This document shows positions 36,955 through 44,506 of a DNA stretch of 64,000 nt, piece by piece. The stretch is from the NCBI RefSeq assembly GCF_900187645.1, contig NZ_FYEE01000016.1, positions 1 through 64,000 of the forward strand, in the 5' to 3' direction. How positions within the stretch are numbered: the first letter of the stretch is position 1; each line of letters starts with the position of its first letter. This stretch comes from Pseudomonas sp. Irchel 3E20. Its GTDB lineage: Bacteria; Pseudomonadota; Gammaproteobacteria; Pseudomonadales; Pseudomonadaceae. Under the pieces are notes generated by a model. It was not told the DNA's origin, did not search any database, and was given only the letters and a program-made list of their open reading frames with translations. The translations under genes were made by a program, and so were the position numbers.

Positions 36955-37130
36955 AGCCACGGCAATCGAGTTTCTGGAAGGTCTTCGCCATTCCCAGCGT
37001 CATCGCCCTGCTCAGCGCGGCCGGGCTGTTTGCCGCGCTGCTGGGGGATGGCGTGTGGGACGCCTTGAGTTGGTTGGGGTTGGGGGTACCGGCGGTGTTG
37101 GGCATCCGGGGGTTGTGGCGTAGGGCTTGA
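36951..37130 (+). CDS. 59-residue membrane protein coupled to the PepSY gene
   Basis: A GTG start at 36951 overlaps the PepSY gene stop (GTGA). The product runs MKPRQSSFWKVFAIPSVIAL, then LSAAGLFAALLGDGVWDALS, and ends WLGLGVPAVLGIRGLWRRA. It has two short hydrophobic helices with basic ends (in at both sides). The 4-nt coupling and position as last gene of the sigma-FecR-receptor-PepSY series suggest a small subunit of the iron-reductase complex. Similar tiny membrane proteins follow FoxB-type genes in Pseudomonas, but I cannot name a family. Confidence 0.7.
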   Translation: MKPRQSSFWKVFAIPSVIALLSAAGLFAALLGDGVWDALSWLGLGVPAVLGIRGLWRRA

Positions 37131-37171
37131 GGGCGCCGCCCAGCCCGCTCCCACGGGGATTGCGCTGAACC

Positions 37172-37200
37172 CTGTGGGAGCGGGCCCGCCCGCGATAGCC
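37172..37200. repeat. REP element
   Basis: CTGTGGGAGCGGGCCCGCCCGCGATAGCC, a well-conserved single copy between the iron unit and the GST gene. Confidence 0.75.
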
Positions 37201-37281
37201 ATCTGGCGACCAGAAAAACAACCCAGCCTTTTCCCACGCAGACCGCCCGCAGCTACACTCGATGCTTTTCGAGGAACGCCC

Positions 37282-37911
37282 ATGTCCGCGCCCAGCATGA
37301 CCCTCTTCCACAACCCGGCCTCGCCCTATGTGCGCAAGGTCAGGGTGCTGCTCCACGAAACCGGGCAACAGAGCCGGGTGGCATTGCAACTGAGCCAGTT
37401 AAGCCCGGTGCACCCCGATGCGGCGCTGAACCTGGACAACCCCCTGGGCAAGATCCCGGCCCTGCGCCTGGCCGACGGCACTGTCATCCACGACAGCCGG
37501 GTGATCCTTGACTACCTCGACCACCAGCATGTCGGCAACCCGCGGATCCCCCGCGACGGCCCGGCGCGCTGGCGGCGCCTGACGCTGGCCTCAATGGCCG
37601 ACGGGATCCTGGACGCCGCCGTGCTGGTGCGTTACGAACTGGCCCTGCGCGCGCCTGAGAAGCACTGGGAACAATGGCTCGAGGCCCAACGCGACAAAAT
37701 GCGCCGGGCCCTGGCGGCCTTCGAGGCCCAGGCCATCGCCGAACTCGCCAGCCACTTTGACGTGGCCGCCATCAGCCTGGCTTGCGCCTTGGGTTACCTG
37801 GATTTTCGCCACCCCGACCTGCAATGGCGCACCGCCAACCCACAGTTGGCGGCGTGGTATGCCCAGGTCAGTCAGCGTGAATCGATGCGCGAGACTGAAC
37901 CACCGCAGTAA
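37282..37911 (+). CDS. Glutathione S-transferase family protein
   Basis: 209 residues. An N-terminal thioredoxin-fold half (MTLFHNPASPYVRKVRVLLH; glutathione-site block NPLGKIPALRLADGTVIHDS) and a helical C-terminal half (about 90-205) with the N-cap-type stretch VAAISLACALGYLDFRHPDL. The Ser of PASPYVRK is the likely thiol-activating residue, as in beta/zeta-like bacterial GSTs. The substrate is unknown. ATG 37282 follows GAGGAACG. It stands alone between REP elements. Confidence 0.88.
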   Translation: MSAPSMTLFHNPASPYVRKVRVLLHETGQQSRVALQLSQLSPVHPDAALNLDNPLGKIPALRLADGTVIHDSRVILDYLDHQHVGNPRIPRDGPARWRRLTLASMADGILDAAVLVRYELALRAPEKHWEQWLEAQRDKMRRALAAFEAQAIAELASHFDVAAISLACALGYLDFRHPDLQWRTANPQLAAWYAQVSQRESMRETEPPQ

Positions 37912-37941
37912 AACCCCGGCATCGCGGTGGAGGGGCAAGGG

Positions 37942-38027
37942 TTATCGCGAGCAGGCTCGCTCCCACGGGCAAGCGCATTCCAATGTGGGAGAGGGCCGGG
38001 CGGCGCACCGCTTGCCCGCGATAGCGC
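37942..38027. repeat. REP doublet
   Basis: TATCGCGAGCAGGCTCGCTCCCAC at 37942-37966, then GTGGGAGAGGGCCGGGCGGC...GCTTGCCCGCGATAGCG at 37984-38027, the second with an inserted GCGGC(A) block also seen at 13345 and 33080. Confidence 0.65.
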
Positions 38028-38109
38028 CTGTAGGTCCCCCACAAAAACCTGCGCCAACCACATCACCAACCGTTCCCCTTCGCGCTGATCCTCGCGCAAC
38101 CCCAGCGAC

Positions 38110-39474
38110 CTACTCATCGGCCACCTCCAGCGCCTTGGCCGACTTGCCCGGGCCGATGCCGTACCAATCCAGTTTGCGCGTCAGCACCATGAACACCCCC
38201 AGCAAGCCGAACAGCAGCAGCGAGCCCATCAGCAGTGCGTAGTCTTCAGCGCTGAGCAAGCCGTAGAGCAAGCCGTACAGGGCCGCCAACCCCGCCGAAA
38301 AACTCAGGCCATGGCGGGCGCTGCGCAGCACGTGGCTGACGTAAAAGCCGATCAACACCACGCAGGCACTGGCCGACAGCAGGTACGCCAGGGCAAAGCC
38401 CAGGTGCTCGGACAACGACAACAGCAGCAAGTAGAAGAACGCCAAAGCCGCACCCACCAAAGCGTACTGGATCGGGTGCACCGCCATGCTCTTGAGCACT
38501 TCAAAGAGAAAGAAGCCCGCAAAGGTCAAGGCAATGAACAGCAGCGCATATTTGATCGCCCGGTCGCTCTTGAGGTACTGGTCCACCGGGTCGATAAAGC
38601 TCACGCCAAAGCTGCGGCCGTTGAACTCCTCGCAGCGGGCGCCGTTGACGCAGGTGCTCATGGCTTCTTCGAGGTTGGTGGAGAAGAACGACGTCTGCCA
38701 CTGGGCGGTAAAGCCGCTCTCGCCGATCTCGCGCCGGGTCGGCAGGTAGTTGCCGATAAAGCTGGGGTGGGGCCAGTTGGCCGCCAGTTTCACTTCGCTG
38801 GTTTTGCCCACCGGCGTCACTTGCAACTGGCCGGTGCCTTGCAAGCGCAGGTCGAAGCCGAACGGCAATTGCAAAGCCTTGGCCGGGTTCAGCGGTGGCA
38901 GGGCGACGCGCACGCCTTCACCCAACCAATCAACGTTGCTGCCGGGGATGAAGTCCAGGTCCTGGCCGTTGAACTGCAACGTGAGGGCGTTCTCGATGCC
39001 GCGGATATCGCTGATGCCAACCGCGACAAAGGCCTGCTCAAACTGATAGTCGGCAAAGTCTTCGTCGATGCCCCATTGCGGGGGAATCACGAATTGGCCG
39101 CTGATGCGGTTATCGGCGTGGAACAGCCGCGCCTGGTAAATACCCCGCGAACGCAGTTCGGTCTGCACCTTACCGTCGAGCTCGAAACGCTCCGGCAGAA
39201 AGTACAGGCGCCCGCGCTGCTCACCGATTTCCTGGTAGCGCTGGTTGGTTTTTTCGTTGGTCTTCCAGGTGCGCACCACCTTGCGAAACGGCACGACCAT
39301 GATCGGCCCGGTCAGTTGCTGGCTGTAGCTGGAGCTGCGGGCGATGTCTTCGAGCACGCCGTCGCGCAGTTGCTGGCGGTCCTGGATCATGCCGTCGATC
39401 ATCAGCAGCGGAATCAACAACAGCACAATCAGTAGGGCAATGGCCCCTAGTTTTAAAGTCAGGCTGCGGTTCAT
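38110..39474 (-). CDS. creD: Inner-membrane protein CreD
   Basis: 454 residues. One N-terminal helix (LGAIALLIVLLLIPLLMIDG), a periplasmic domain of about 270 residues, then five or six helices from about 305 (YALLFIALTFAGFFLFEVLK, then HPIQYALVGAALAFFYLLLL). CreD is the main target of the CreBC two-component system; loss or excess changes envelope stability and beta-lactam response. It is the third gene of a creB-creC-creD series, 105 bp after creC, with a palindromic repeat in that gap, so it may have its own promoter. I saw no clear cre tag (TTCAC-N6-TTCAC) there. Confidence 0.93.
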   Translation of the reverse strand: MNRSLTLKLGAIALLIVLLLIPLLMIDGMIQDRQQLRDGVLEDIARSSSYSQQLTGPIMVVPFRKVVRTWKTNEKTNQRYQEIGEQRGRLYFLPERFELDGKVQTELRSRGIYQARLFHADNRISGQFVIPPQWGIDEDFADYQFEQAFVAVGISDIRGIENALTLQFNGQDLDFIPGSNVDWLGEGVRVALPPLNPAKALQLPFGFDLRLQGTGQLQVTPVGKTSEVKLAANWPHPSFIGNYLPTRREIGESGFTAQWQTSFFSTNLEEAMSTCVNGARCEEFNGRSFGVSFIDPVDQYLKSDRAIKYALLFIALTFAGFFLFEVLKSMAVHPIQYALVGAALAFFYLLLLSLSEHLGFALAYLLSASACVVLIGFYVSHVLRSARHGLSFSAGLAALYGLLYGLLSAEDYALLMGSLLLFGLLGVFMVLTRKLDWYGIGPGKSAKALEVADE

Positions 39475-39555
39475 GGGTGTCTCCCTGTTTGGATGGGGAG
39501 AGTCTGGGGCGCGTCGGTGGAGGCTTTATGGAGCGAATGTGGAGATTGTGTGGTG

Positions 39556-39583
39556 GTAGCAAGCGGGCCCGCCCGCAGGCTAC
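39556..39583. repeat. GTAGCAAGCGGGC-family palindrome between creC and creD
   Basis: GTAGCAAGCGGGC / GCCCGCAGGCTAC, touching the creC stop. It may attenuate creC-to-creD read-through. Confidence 0.55.
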
Positions 39584-41004
39584 TGGCAGGGGAGTAGGAG
39601 GGTAACTTGCACGCCGCCCTCGACATTGCCGATGCTCATGCGCCCGCTGTGCAGTTGCACCACTTCCTCGACGAAATTCAGGCCCAGGCCAGTGCTTTTG
39701 CGCCCGCTGTCGGGCCGTGGCAGGGAGTAGAAGCGCTCACAGAGCCTGGGCAAGGCATAGTCGGGAATGGCTGCGGCCTGGTTGAACAACGCCACTTCGA
39801 CCTGCTCGCCCCGCCGCTGGGCCTGTAGCCGCAGCAGGCCACCGCGCGGGGTGAAGTCGAGGGCGTTTTCCAGCAGGTTGCCCAGGGCCTGGCGCAGCAG
39901 GAACGGCTCGCCGATCAGGGCCAGGTCCGGGGCGATGGTGTGTTCGATGCGCACTTGCCGTGCCTCGATCCGCGCACTTTGCGCGCTGAGCAATTGTTCC
40001 CACAGCGGCGCCAATGGCACCGCCACCCGCTCTTCCAAACCTTGGCGCTGTTCCACCAGGGCCAGGTTCAGCAGGCGTTCGATCAACTGCTGCATGCGCG
40101 CGCTTTCACTGTCGATATTGCTCACGAAGCGCTGCTGCGCCGCCACCGGCATGTCGCCCTGGAGCAACTCCGCCGCGCCGCGAATCGCCGCCAATGGGCT
40201 CTTCAATTCGTGGGTCAGCGTGTGCACGTAGCGCTCGACGTAGGCCTTGCCCTCCAGTTGGGTGCGCATGTGCTCCACGGCGCTGGACAGTTGCGCCAGC
40301 TCACCACCGCGATAGTGCGGCACCTGGGCCCGGCGCCCTTCGCTGACGGCTTGGGCGTAGGCAGTGAGGCGGCGCAGCGAGCGGCTCAGCCACCACGACA
40401 GCAAGGCGCCGAACAACAGGCCCAGGCCGATCAGCGCCGCGCCGTACCACAGCAGCCGCCGCTCGGTGCGGTCGATATAGGGTTGCAGCGAGCTGTTGGG
40501 CTTGGCCACCGTGACCACGCCGATGATCCGGCCGTTATCGCGGATCGGCGCGCCCACGTGCATCACTGAAGAGGTGGAATCATGCGCATCGCTGCGGGTG
40601 GAACGTGCGCCGTATTCGCCGCGCAGGGTCAGGTAGACGTCGTTCCAGCGCGAGTAATCCTGGCCCAGGGCCAGGCCGCTGGAGTCGAGCAACACGATGC
40701 CCTGGGCGTCGGTCACGTAGATGCGGTGGTTGACCTGGTTCTTCGCCAAACCCCAGATGCTGGCTGCTGGCTGGCGGTCGCCGTAGGCCTTGAGCAGTTG
40801 TGGCCAGCGGCTCTGGCCCAGGGTGCCGGCCTTGACGTCGTCGCGCAGGATCTCGGCCATCAGGTTGGCGGTGTCCACCAGGGTTTCTTCGGTGGACTGG
40901 CGCACGCCGGGGCGGATTTCTTCCATCACCGTGTTCAGTACGAAGTAGCTGGTGAGGCCGATGAACAGCGCGTACACCAGGAAAATCCGCACCCCCAGGG
41001 GCAT
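39580..41004 (-). CDS. creC: Sensor histidine kinase CreC
   Basis: 474 residues. TM1 at about 8-28 (RIFLVYALFIGLTSYFVLNT), a periplasmic sensor domain to about 180, TM2 at about 185-205, HAMP, then the HisKA domain with the phosphoacceptor in VHTLTHELKSPLAAIRGAAE. The ATPase domain has the N box LGNLLENALDFTPRGG and G box GLGLNFVEEVV. It phosphorylates CreB in response to growth/carbon cues and penicillin-binding-protein inhibition. The ATG at 41004 shares one base with the creB stop (TGATG), so the two are coupled; the long open frame upstream is shadow of creB. Confidence 0.94.
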   Translation of the reverse strand: MPLGVRIFLVYALFIGLTSYFVLNTVMEEIRPGVRQSTEETLVDTANLMAEILRDDVKAGTLGQSRWPQLLKAYGDRQPAASIWGLAKNQVNHRIYVTDAQGIVLLDSSGLALGQDYSRWNDVYLTLRGEYGARSTRSDAHDSTSSVMHVGAPIRDNGRIIGVVTVAKPNSSLQPYIDRTERRLLWYGAALIGLGLLFGALLSWWLSRSLRRLTAYAQAVSEGRRAQVPHYRGGELAQLSSAVEHMRTQLEGKAYVERYVHTLTHELKSPLAAIRGAAELLQGDMPVAAQQRFVSNIDSESARMQQLIERLLNLALVEQRQGLEERVAVPLAPLWEQLLSAQSARIEARQVRIEHTIAPDLALIGEPFLLRQALGNLLENALDFTPRGGLLRLQAQRRGEQVEVALFNQAAAIPDYALPRLCERFYSLPRPDSGRKSTGLGLNFVEEVVQLHSGRMSIGNVEGGVQVTLLLPCQ

Positions 41005-41684
41005 CAGCCATGCTCCGGGCTGTAGCTGTAGCCCAGGCCCCGATGGGTCTGGATCGGCTCGGCGTTGGGTGCCACCAGGCGCAATTTGGCGCGCACGCTT
41101 TTGATATGGCTGTCGATGCTGCGCTCGTAGCCGGCATCCGCCGCCACGCCCAGGGCATCGAGCAATTGCTCGCGGCTGAACACCCGCTGCGGTTGCTCCA
41201 GCAGGCAGTGCAGCAAACGGAATTCGTGGCGGGTCAGGCTCAGGGGCTGGCCGCGATAGGTAATCAACACGCGCTCGACGTCCACTTGGAACAGCGGGCT
41301 GCAACCGGCCAGCGTCACCCGTGGCGCCATGCGTTTGAGGATGGCACGCACCCGCGCCGCCACTTCCCGGGGGCTGAAGGGCTTGACCACATAATCGTCG
41401 GCACCGATCTCCAAGCCCACCACCCGGTCGATCTCACCGTCACGGGCACTGAGGAACATCACCGGCACGTCACTGAAGCGCCGCAGTTGCTTGCACGTCT
41501 CGAAGCCGCTGATATCCGGCAGGCCGATATCGAGGATCAGCAGGTCCGCCGGGGTGTTGCGCTGGTGCTCAAGGGCCGCTGCGCCGAGGCTCAGCCAAGT
41601 GGTGGTGAAGCCCTCGCCCTGGAGGGCGAACACCAGGGTGTCGGCAATGGCCGCTTCGTCTTCGACAATCAGGATATGGGGCAT
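41004..41684 (-). CDS. creB: Response regulator CreB
   Basis: 226 residues, OmpR/PhoB type. The receiver starts MPHILIVEDEAAIADTLVFA, with phosphoacceptor Asp in LLILDIGLPDISGF and Lys in DDYVVKPFSPREVA. The C-terminal winged helix has LTRHEFRLLHCLLEQPQRVF, then SIDSHIKSVRAKLRLV. CreB activates the Cre regulon including creD. The start at 41684 is chosen because it gives the exact receiver N-terminus; upstream in-frame codons add 19 unsupported residues. Confidence 0.94.
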   Translation of the reverse strand: MPHILIVEDEAAIADTLVFALQGEGFTTTWLSLGAAALEHQRNTPADLLILDIGLPDISGFETCKQLRRFSDVPVMFLSARDGEIDRVVGLEIGADDYVVKPFSPREVAARVRAILKRMAPRVTLAGCSPLFQVDVERVLITYRGQPLSLTRHEFRLLHCLLEQPQRVFSREQLLDALGVAADAGYERSIDSHIKSVRAKLRLVAPNAEPIQTHRGLGYSYSPEHG

Positions 41685-41745
41685 GGCATCGGGCCAGGAG
41701 TGGAGTGCGCGAACGGTGCCCCAAGGCTGGGGCGCCGTCAATCGT

Positions 41746-42246
41746 TCAACAGTCAGGTTTGTCCGCGGTAAAACGCCGCGCCGGGTTCACCGCCGCATTG
41801 AATTCGCGCAGGGCCTTGGCGCCGATCAGCAACGGGTAGTTGAAGCTGCTGCGGTCGGTGAGGTTGACCTCCACCGTGCGCTTGACGTTGCCCAGGCACA
41901 GCTCCAGATCGACCACCGGGCGGCGCGCCGCTTCGGGGGTTTCTTCCTCGTCTTCGTCGGCGCGGCTCTTGATCTTGCTGATGCGCGCGACCTTGTGTTC
42001 GTAGACCTTGTTGCTCGCGCCCTTGGTCGCCAGGCGAAAGCGCACCCAGTCTTCGCCGTCGCGGGTGAAGGTCTCGATGTCCTTGGCCGACAGGGACGCG
42101 GTCAACGCGCCGGTGTCCATCTTGGCCTTGAGCACCTCGCCGCCGATCTCCGGCAACTGGATGTATTCGTAGCGCCCGTACAGGGTCGGTTCGGCGGCCA
42201 GGGCCGGCAGGGCCACCAGGGTCAGCAGTGCGAGAAGGGATTTCAC
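41746..42246 (-). CDS. Exported retropepsin-like protease (RloA/RimK-associated ATP-grasp 'Zn protease' family)
   Basis: 166 residues. The GTG start at 42246 has AAGGACAT upstream and gives a clean signal peptide (MKSLLALLTLVALPALAAEP); a much longer frame upstream lacks it. The mature domain has the retropepsin-type D-T-G motif in LKAKMDTGALTASLSAKDIE, with a flanking basic stretch (KVYEHKVARISKIKSR). The family was once called ATP-dependent zinc protease (DUF785/RimB) and is now regarded as aspartic-protease-like and periplasmic. It is a single gene, divergent from the acyltransferase gene. Substrate unknown. Confidence 0.82.
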   Translation of the reverse strand: MKSLLALLTLVALPALAAEPTLYGRYEYIQLPEIGGEVLKAKMDTGALTASLSAKDIETFTRDGEDWVRFRLATKGASNKVYEHKVARISKIKSRADEDEEETPEAARRPVVDLELCLGNVKRTVEVNLTDRSSFNYPLLIGAKALREFNAAVNPARRFTADKPDC

Positions 42247-42420
42247 GTGGGCAATGTCCTTGGAGTGGAAGCAGCGGGATTTTAGACCCCGGGCCGCAGG
42301 TTGGTTCCTCAGTTGCTCAACATAACGAGGCGCGCGTGAAACATTCGTGACCCCGGCAAAGTTGGCCTGCGCCACTAAGCTGCTTATCATGCCCCGTCCC
42401 ACATGACCCAAGAGTTGCTT

Positions 42421-43308
42421 ATGCGCCGCCTGCTCACCGGCTGTCTGGTTACCCTGCTGCTACTGCTCAACACCCTCGTGCTGTTTGGCCCGCTAATGGT
42501 GTTCGCCCTGCTCAAACTCCTGCTGCCCGGCCGTGGCCGCGACTACGCCTCCTGGGCGGTGATGTGGATCGCCGAGACCTGGGCCGAAATCGACAAGCTT
42601 ATTTTCGCCCTGTGCATCCCCACCCAATGGGACATCCGCGGCGGTGAAGGCCTGCGCCGCGACACCTCGTACCTAGTCATCAGCAACCACCAGTCCTGGG
42701 TCGATATCCCGGCGCTGATCCAGACCCTCAACCGGCGCACGCCGTTCTTCAAGTTCTTCCTCAAGAAAGAGCTGATCTGGGTGCCGTTCCTGGGCCTGGC
42801 CTGGTGGGCGCTGGATTACCCCTTCATGAAGCGCTACACCAAGGCGTTCCTGGCCAAGCACCCGGAACTGGCGGGCCAGGACTTGAAGATCACCCAACAG
42901 GCCTGCGAGCTGTTCAAGCGCCAACCGGTGACCGTGGTCAACTACCTCGAAGGCACGCGCTTCACCCCCGCCAAACGGGCGCAACAGCAATCACCCTTCA
43001 ACTACCTGCTCAAGCCCAAGGCTGGCGGCGTGGCCTTTGTGCTGGCGGCGATGGGGGAGCAATTGGATGCGGTGCTGGATGTGACGGTGGTCTATCCGTC
43101 ACAACGGATACCGGGGTTCTGGCGCCTGATTTGCGGCGACGTGCCCAAGGTCATCATCGATATCCGCACCCGCGAACTGGACCCGGCGCTGTGGCAGGGC
43201 GACTACGAAAACGACCCGGTGTTTCGCCAAACGGTGCAGAACTGGGTCAACCAGCTCTGGACCGAAAAGGACGCGCGCATCGCCGCGTTGCGCGACGAGC
43301 GCCCCTGA
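42421..43308 (+). CDS. PlsC-type lysophospholipid acyltransferase (YihG-like)
   Basis: 295 residues. An N-terminal membrane helix (LLTGCLVTLLLLLNTLVLFG), then PlsC-fold motifs: motif I NHQSWVD (H-x4-D, catalytic), RTPFFKFFLKKELIWVPFLG (motif II), and EGTRFTPAKR (motif III). It acylates a lysophospholipid at the inner membrane; YihG-type enzymes favour particular fatty acids at sn-2. ATG 42421 is chosen because it begins just before the membrane helix behind AAGAG; an in-frame ATG at 42403 is the alternative. Confidence 0.9.
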   Translation: MRRLLTGCLVTLLLLLNTLVLFGPLMVFALLKLLLPGRGRDYASWAVMWIAETWAEIDKLIFALCIPTQWDIRGGEGLRRDTSYLVISNHQSWVDIPALIQTLNRRTPFFKFFLKKELIWVPFLGLAWWALDYPFMKRYTKAFLAKHPELAGQDLKITQQACELFKRQPVTVVNYLEGTRFTPAKRAQQQSPFNYLLKPKAGGVAFVLAAMGEQLDAVLDVTVVYPSQRIPGFWRLICGDVPKVIIDIRTRELDPALWQGDYENDPVFRQTVQNWVNQLWTEKDARIAALRDERP

Positions 43309-43309
43309 A

Positions 43310-43861
43310 TCAACCGGCGCTGGCGCCCCAGATGCTGCCCAGGCTTTGCAGCAGTGGGCCGCCAACGCCCTGCTCGCCCAGGTACTTGAGCAACACCGGA
43401 GCAAACTGGCCGATCATGCCGCTGTCCATCCCCAGCGCGCCGAAGGCACTGTTCAGGTCGGCAGTGTTCTTCACGTTGCCCAGGGCGTTTTCCAGGCCCG
43501 CGGCTTTGCCGGAGGCGCCAAGCAAGCCGCTCAAGGCGCCCAACTGCCCGCCACCGGACAACTTGTCCAGCCCCGGTACGCTCTTGGCCAACTGCGAGTA
43601 ATCGGTGGAACTGAGCTGGTTCTTCGCCAGCCCCAACATCGCACTGGTGCCGCCCACCGCTTGCTGCGGCGTGACGTCCAGCGCCGATAGCGCGCTGAGC
43701 AGGCCAGCGGTCTGGGAAGTCGGCGCCGCAGCGGCTGCCTTGTCACCGCCCTGCATGCTCGCCGCCGCGCCCACCACATCGTTCAAGCTAAAACCGGCAA
43801 ACACCGGCCCGGCCGCCAGGGCCAAGAGCGAAGCCAAAACCAAACCGCGAGACATCTTCAT
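43310..43861 (-). CDS. Exported DUF2780 protein
   Basis: 183 residues. Signal peptide MKMSRGLVLASLLALAAGPV with cleavage near VFA-GF. The mature region is rich in Gly, Ala, Ser and Leu and ends in the DUF2780 pattern: VPGLDKLSGGGQLGALSGLL, then FGALGMDSGMIGQFAPVLLK and YLGEQGVGGPLLQSL. DUF2780 has no known function; VcgC/VcgE names are sometimes attached. It converges with the acyltransferase gene, stops separated by a single base. GGAG lies about 10 nt before the start. Confidence 0.82.
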   Translation of the reverse strand: MKMSRGLVLASLLALAAGPVFAGFSLNDVVGAAASMQGGDKAAAAAPTSQTAGLLSALSALDVTPQQAVGGTSAMLGLAKNQLSSTDYSQLAKSVPGLDKLSGGGQLGALSGLLGASGKAAGLENALGNVKNTADLNSAFGALGMDSGMIGQFAPVLLKYLGEQGVGGPLLQSLGSIWGASAG

Positions 43862-44033
43862 CGGGAACCACTCCTGGGGCTAAATACGGGCCCGGAATCG
43901 GGCGCAAAGCTGCCGATAAGACCGGCAAACGGGGGGCATTGTTCCACAGCCTGGCGAACATTGGAGCCTTGAATGCGGCGACTGGAAAACGATCTAACCG
44001 CCTTTGGGCGCTAGTCGAAAACAGTCTAGATAC

Positions 44034-44049
44034 CTGTCATATCTGACAG
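44034..44049. promoter_or_regulatory. 16-bp palindrome CTGTCATATCTGACAG
   Basis: CTGTCA-TATC-TGACAG, embedded in ACCTGTCATATCTGACAGTT. It fits the CT-N12-AG form of LuxR-type (lux box) operators and differs by one base from a palindrome at 62127-62142. It lies 62 bp before the start of the small exported protein. Confidence 0.6.
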
Positions 44050-44111
44050 TTACTCCACTAGGCAAAATTGCCCACCATGAGCACTCCAACCACATAAAGG
44101 AGTACAGCCCC

Positions 44112-44459
44112 ATGCACACGCAATTGATTGCAGCCGTCCTGGCCACGATGGCATTGATGGGTAATGTCTATGCCGAAGAGGATTTATCCATCTGCCCGAA
44201 GGTGTCTGAGATCACGTCAGAAGGGAATGGCAAAGAAGGAAACCTCGCCGGCTTCACCTACACGGCCAAAGGAGTCGATGGGAAAGAGTGGACGGGAGAA
44301 ACCATGGCCACCGACGACGACTTCCTGGACGCGAAGTACGCGCTCAAAGCCGAGTCGGTAGAGACTCAAGGCGCAAAGGTCATCTGCTCCTATGGCGGCA
44401 CCGCTGTGACCGAAGGCGAGTTCGTTTCTAAGCCTTATTTGAAGATGGTGCGCCAGTAG
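44112..44459 (+). CDS. Small exported protein of unknown function
   Basis: 115 residues. AAAGGAG lies 9 nt before ATG 44112. Signal peptide MHTQLIAAVLATMALMGNVY, cleaved near VYA-EE, then a mature domain of about 95 residues with two Cys (ICPKV near the start, VICSYGG near the end) that probably form a disulfide, and a WTGETM turn. It resembles small Pseudomonas DUF3757-type secreted proteins, not certainly. A strong palindrome 62 bp upstream suggests specific regulation. The base composition is somewhat less GC-rich than neighbouring genes. Confidence 0.7.
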   Translation: MHTQLIAAVLATMALMGNVYAEEDLSICPKVSEITSEGNGKEGNLAGFTYTAKGVDGKEWTGETMATDDDFLDAKYALKAESVETQGAKVICSYGGTAVTEGEFVSKPYLKMVRQ

Positions 44460-44464
44460 GTGTC

Positions 44465-44492
44465 GTAGCAAGCGGGCTCGCCCACTTGCTAC
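44465..44492. repeat. GTAGCAAGCGGGC-family palindrome
   Basis: GTAGCAAGCGGG-CTCG-CCCACTTGCTAC, lying between the ends of convergent genes (small exported protein and fdhA), where it can act as a terminator. Confidence 0.65.
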
Positions 44493-44506
44493 TTCCGCCA
44501 AAGGGT

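Noticed and set aside
37872..38117. Minus-strand frame starting inside the creD stop (ATGAGTAG) with MSRSLGLREDQREGERLVMW
   Set aside because: The overlap with creD is suggestive, but the frame soon runs through a REP doublet and loses protein-like composition; at most an older truncated gene end.
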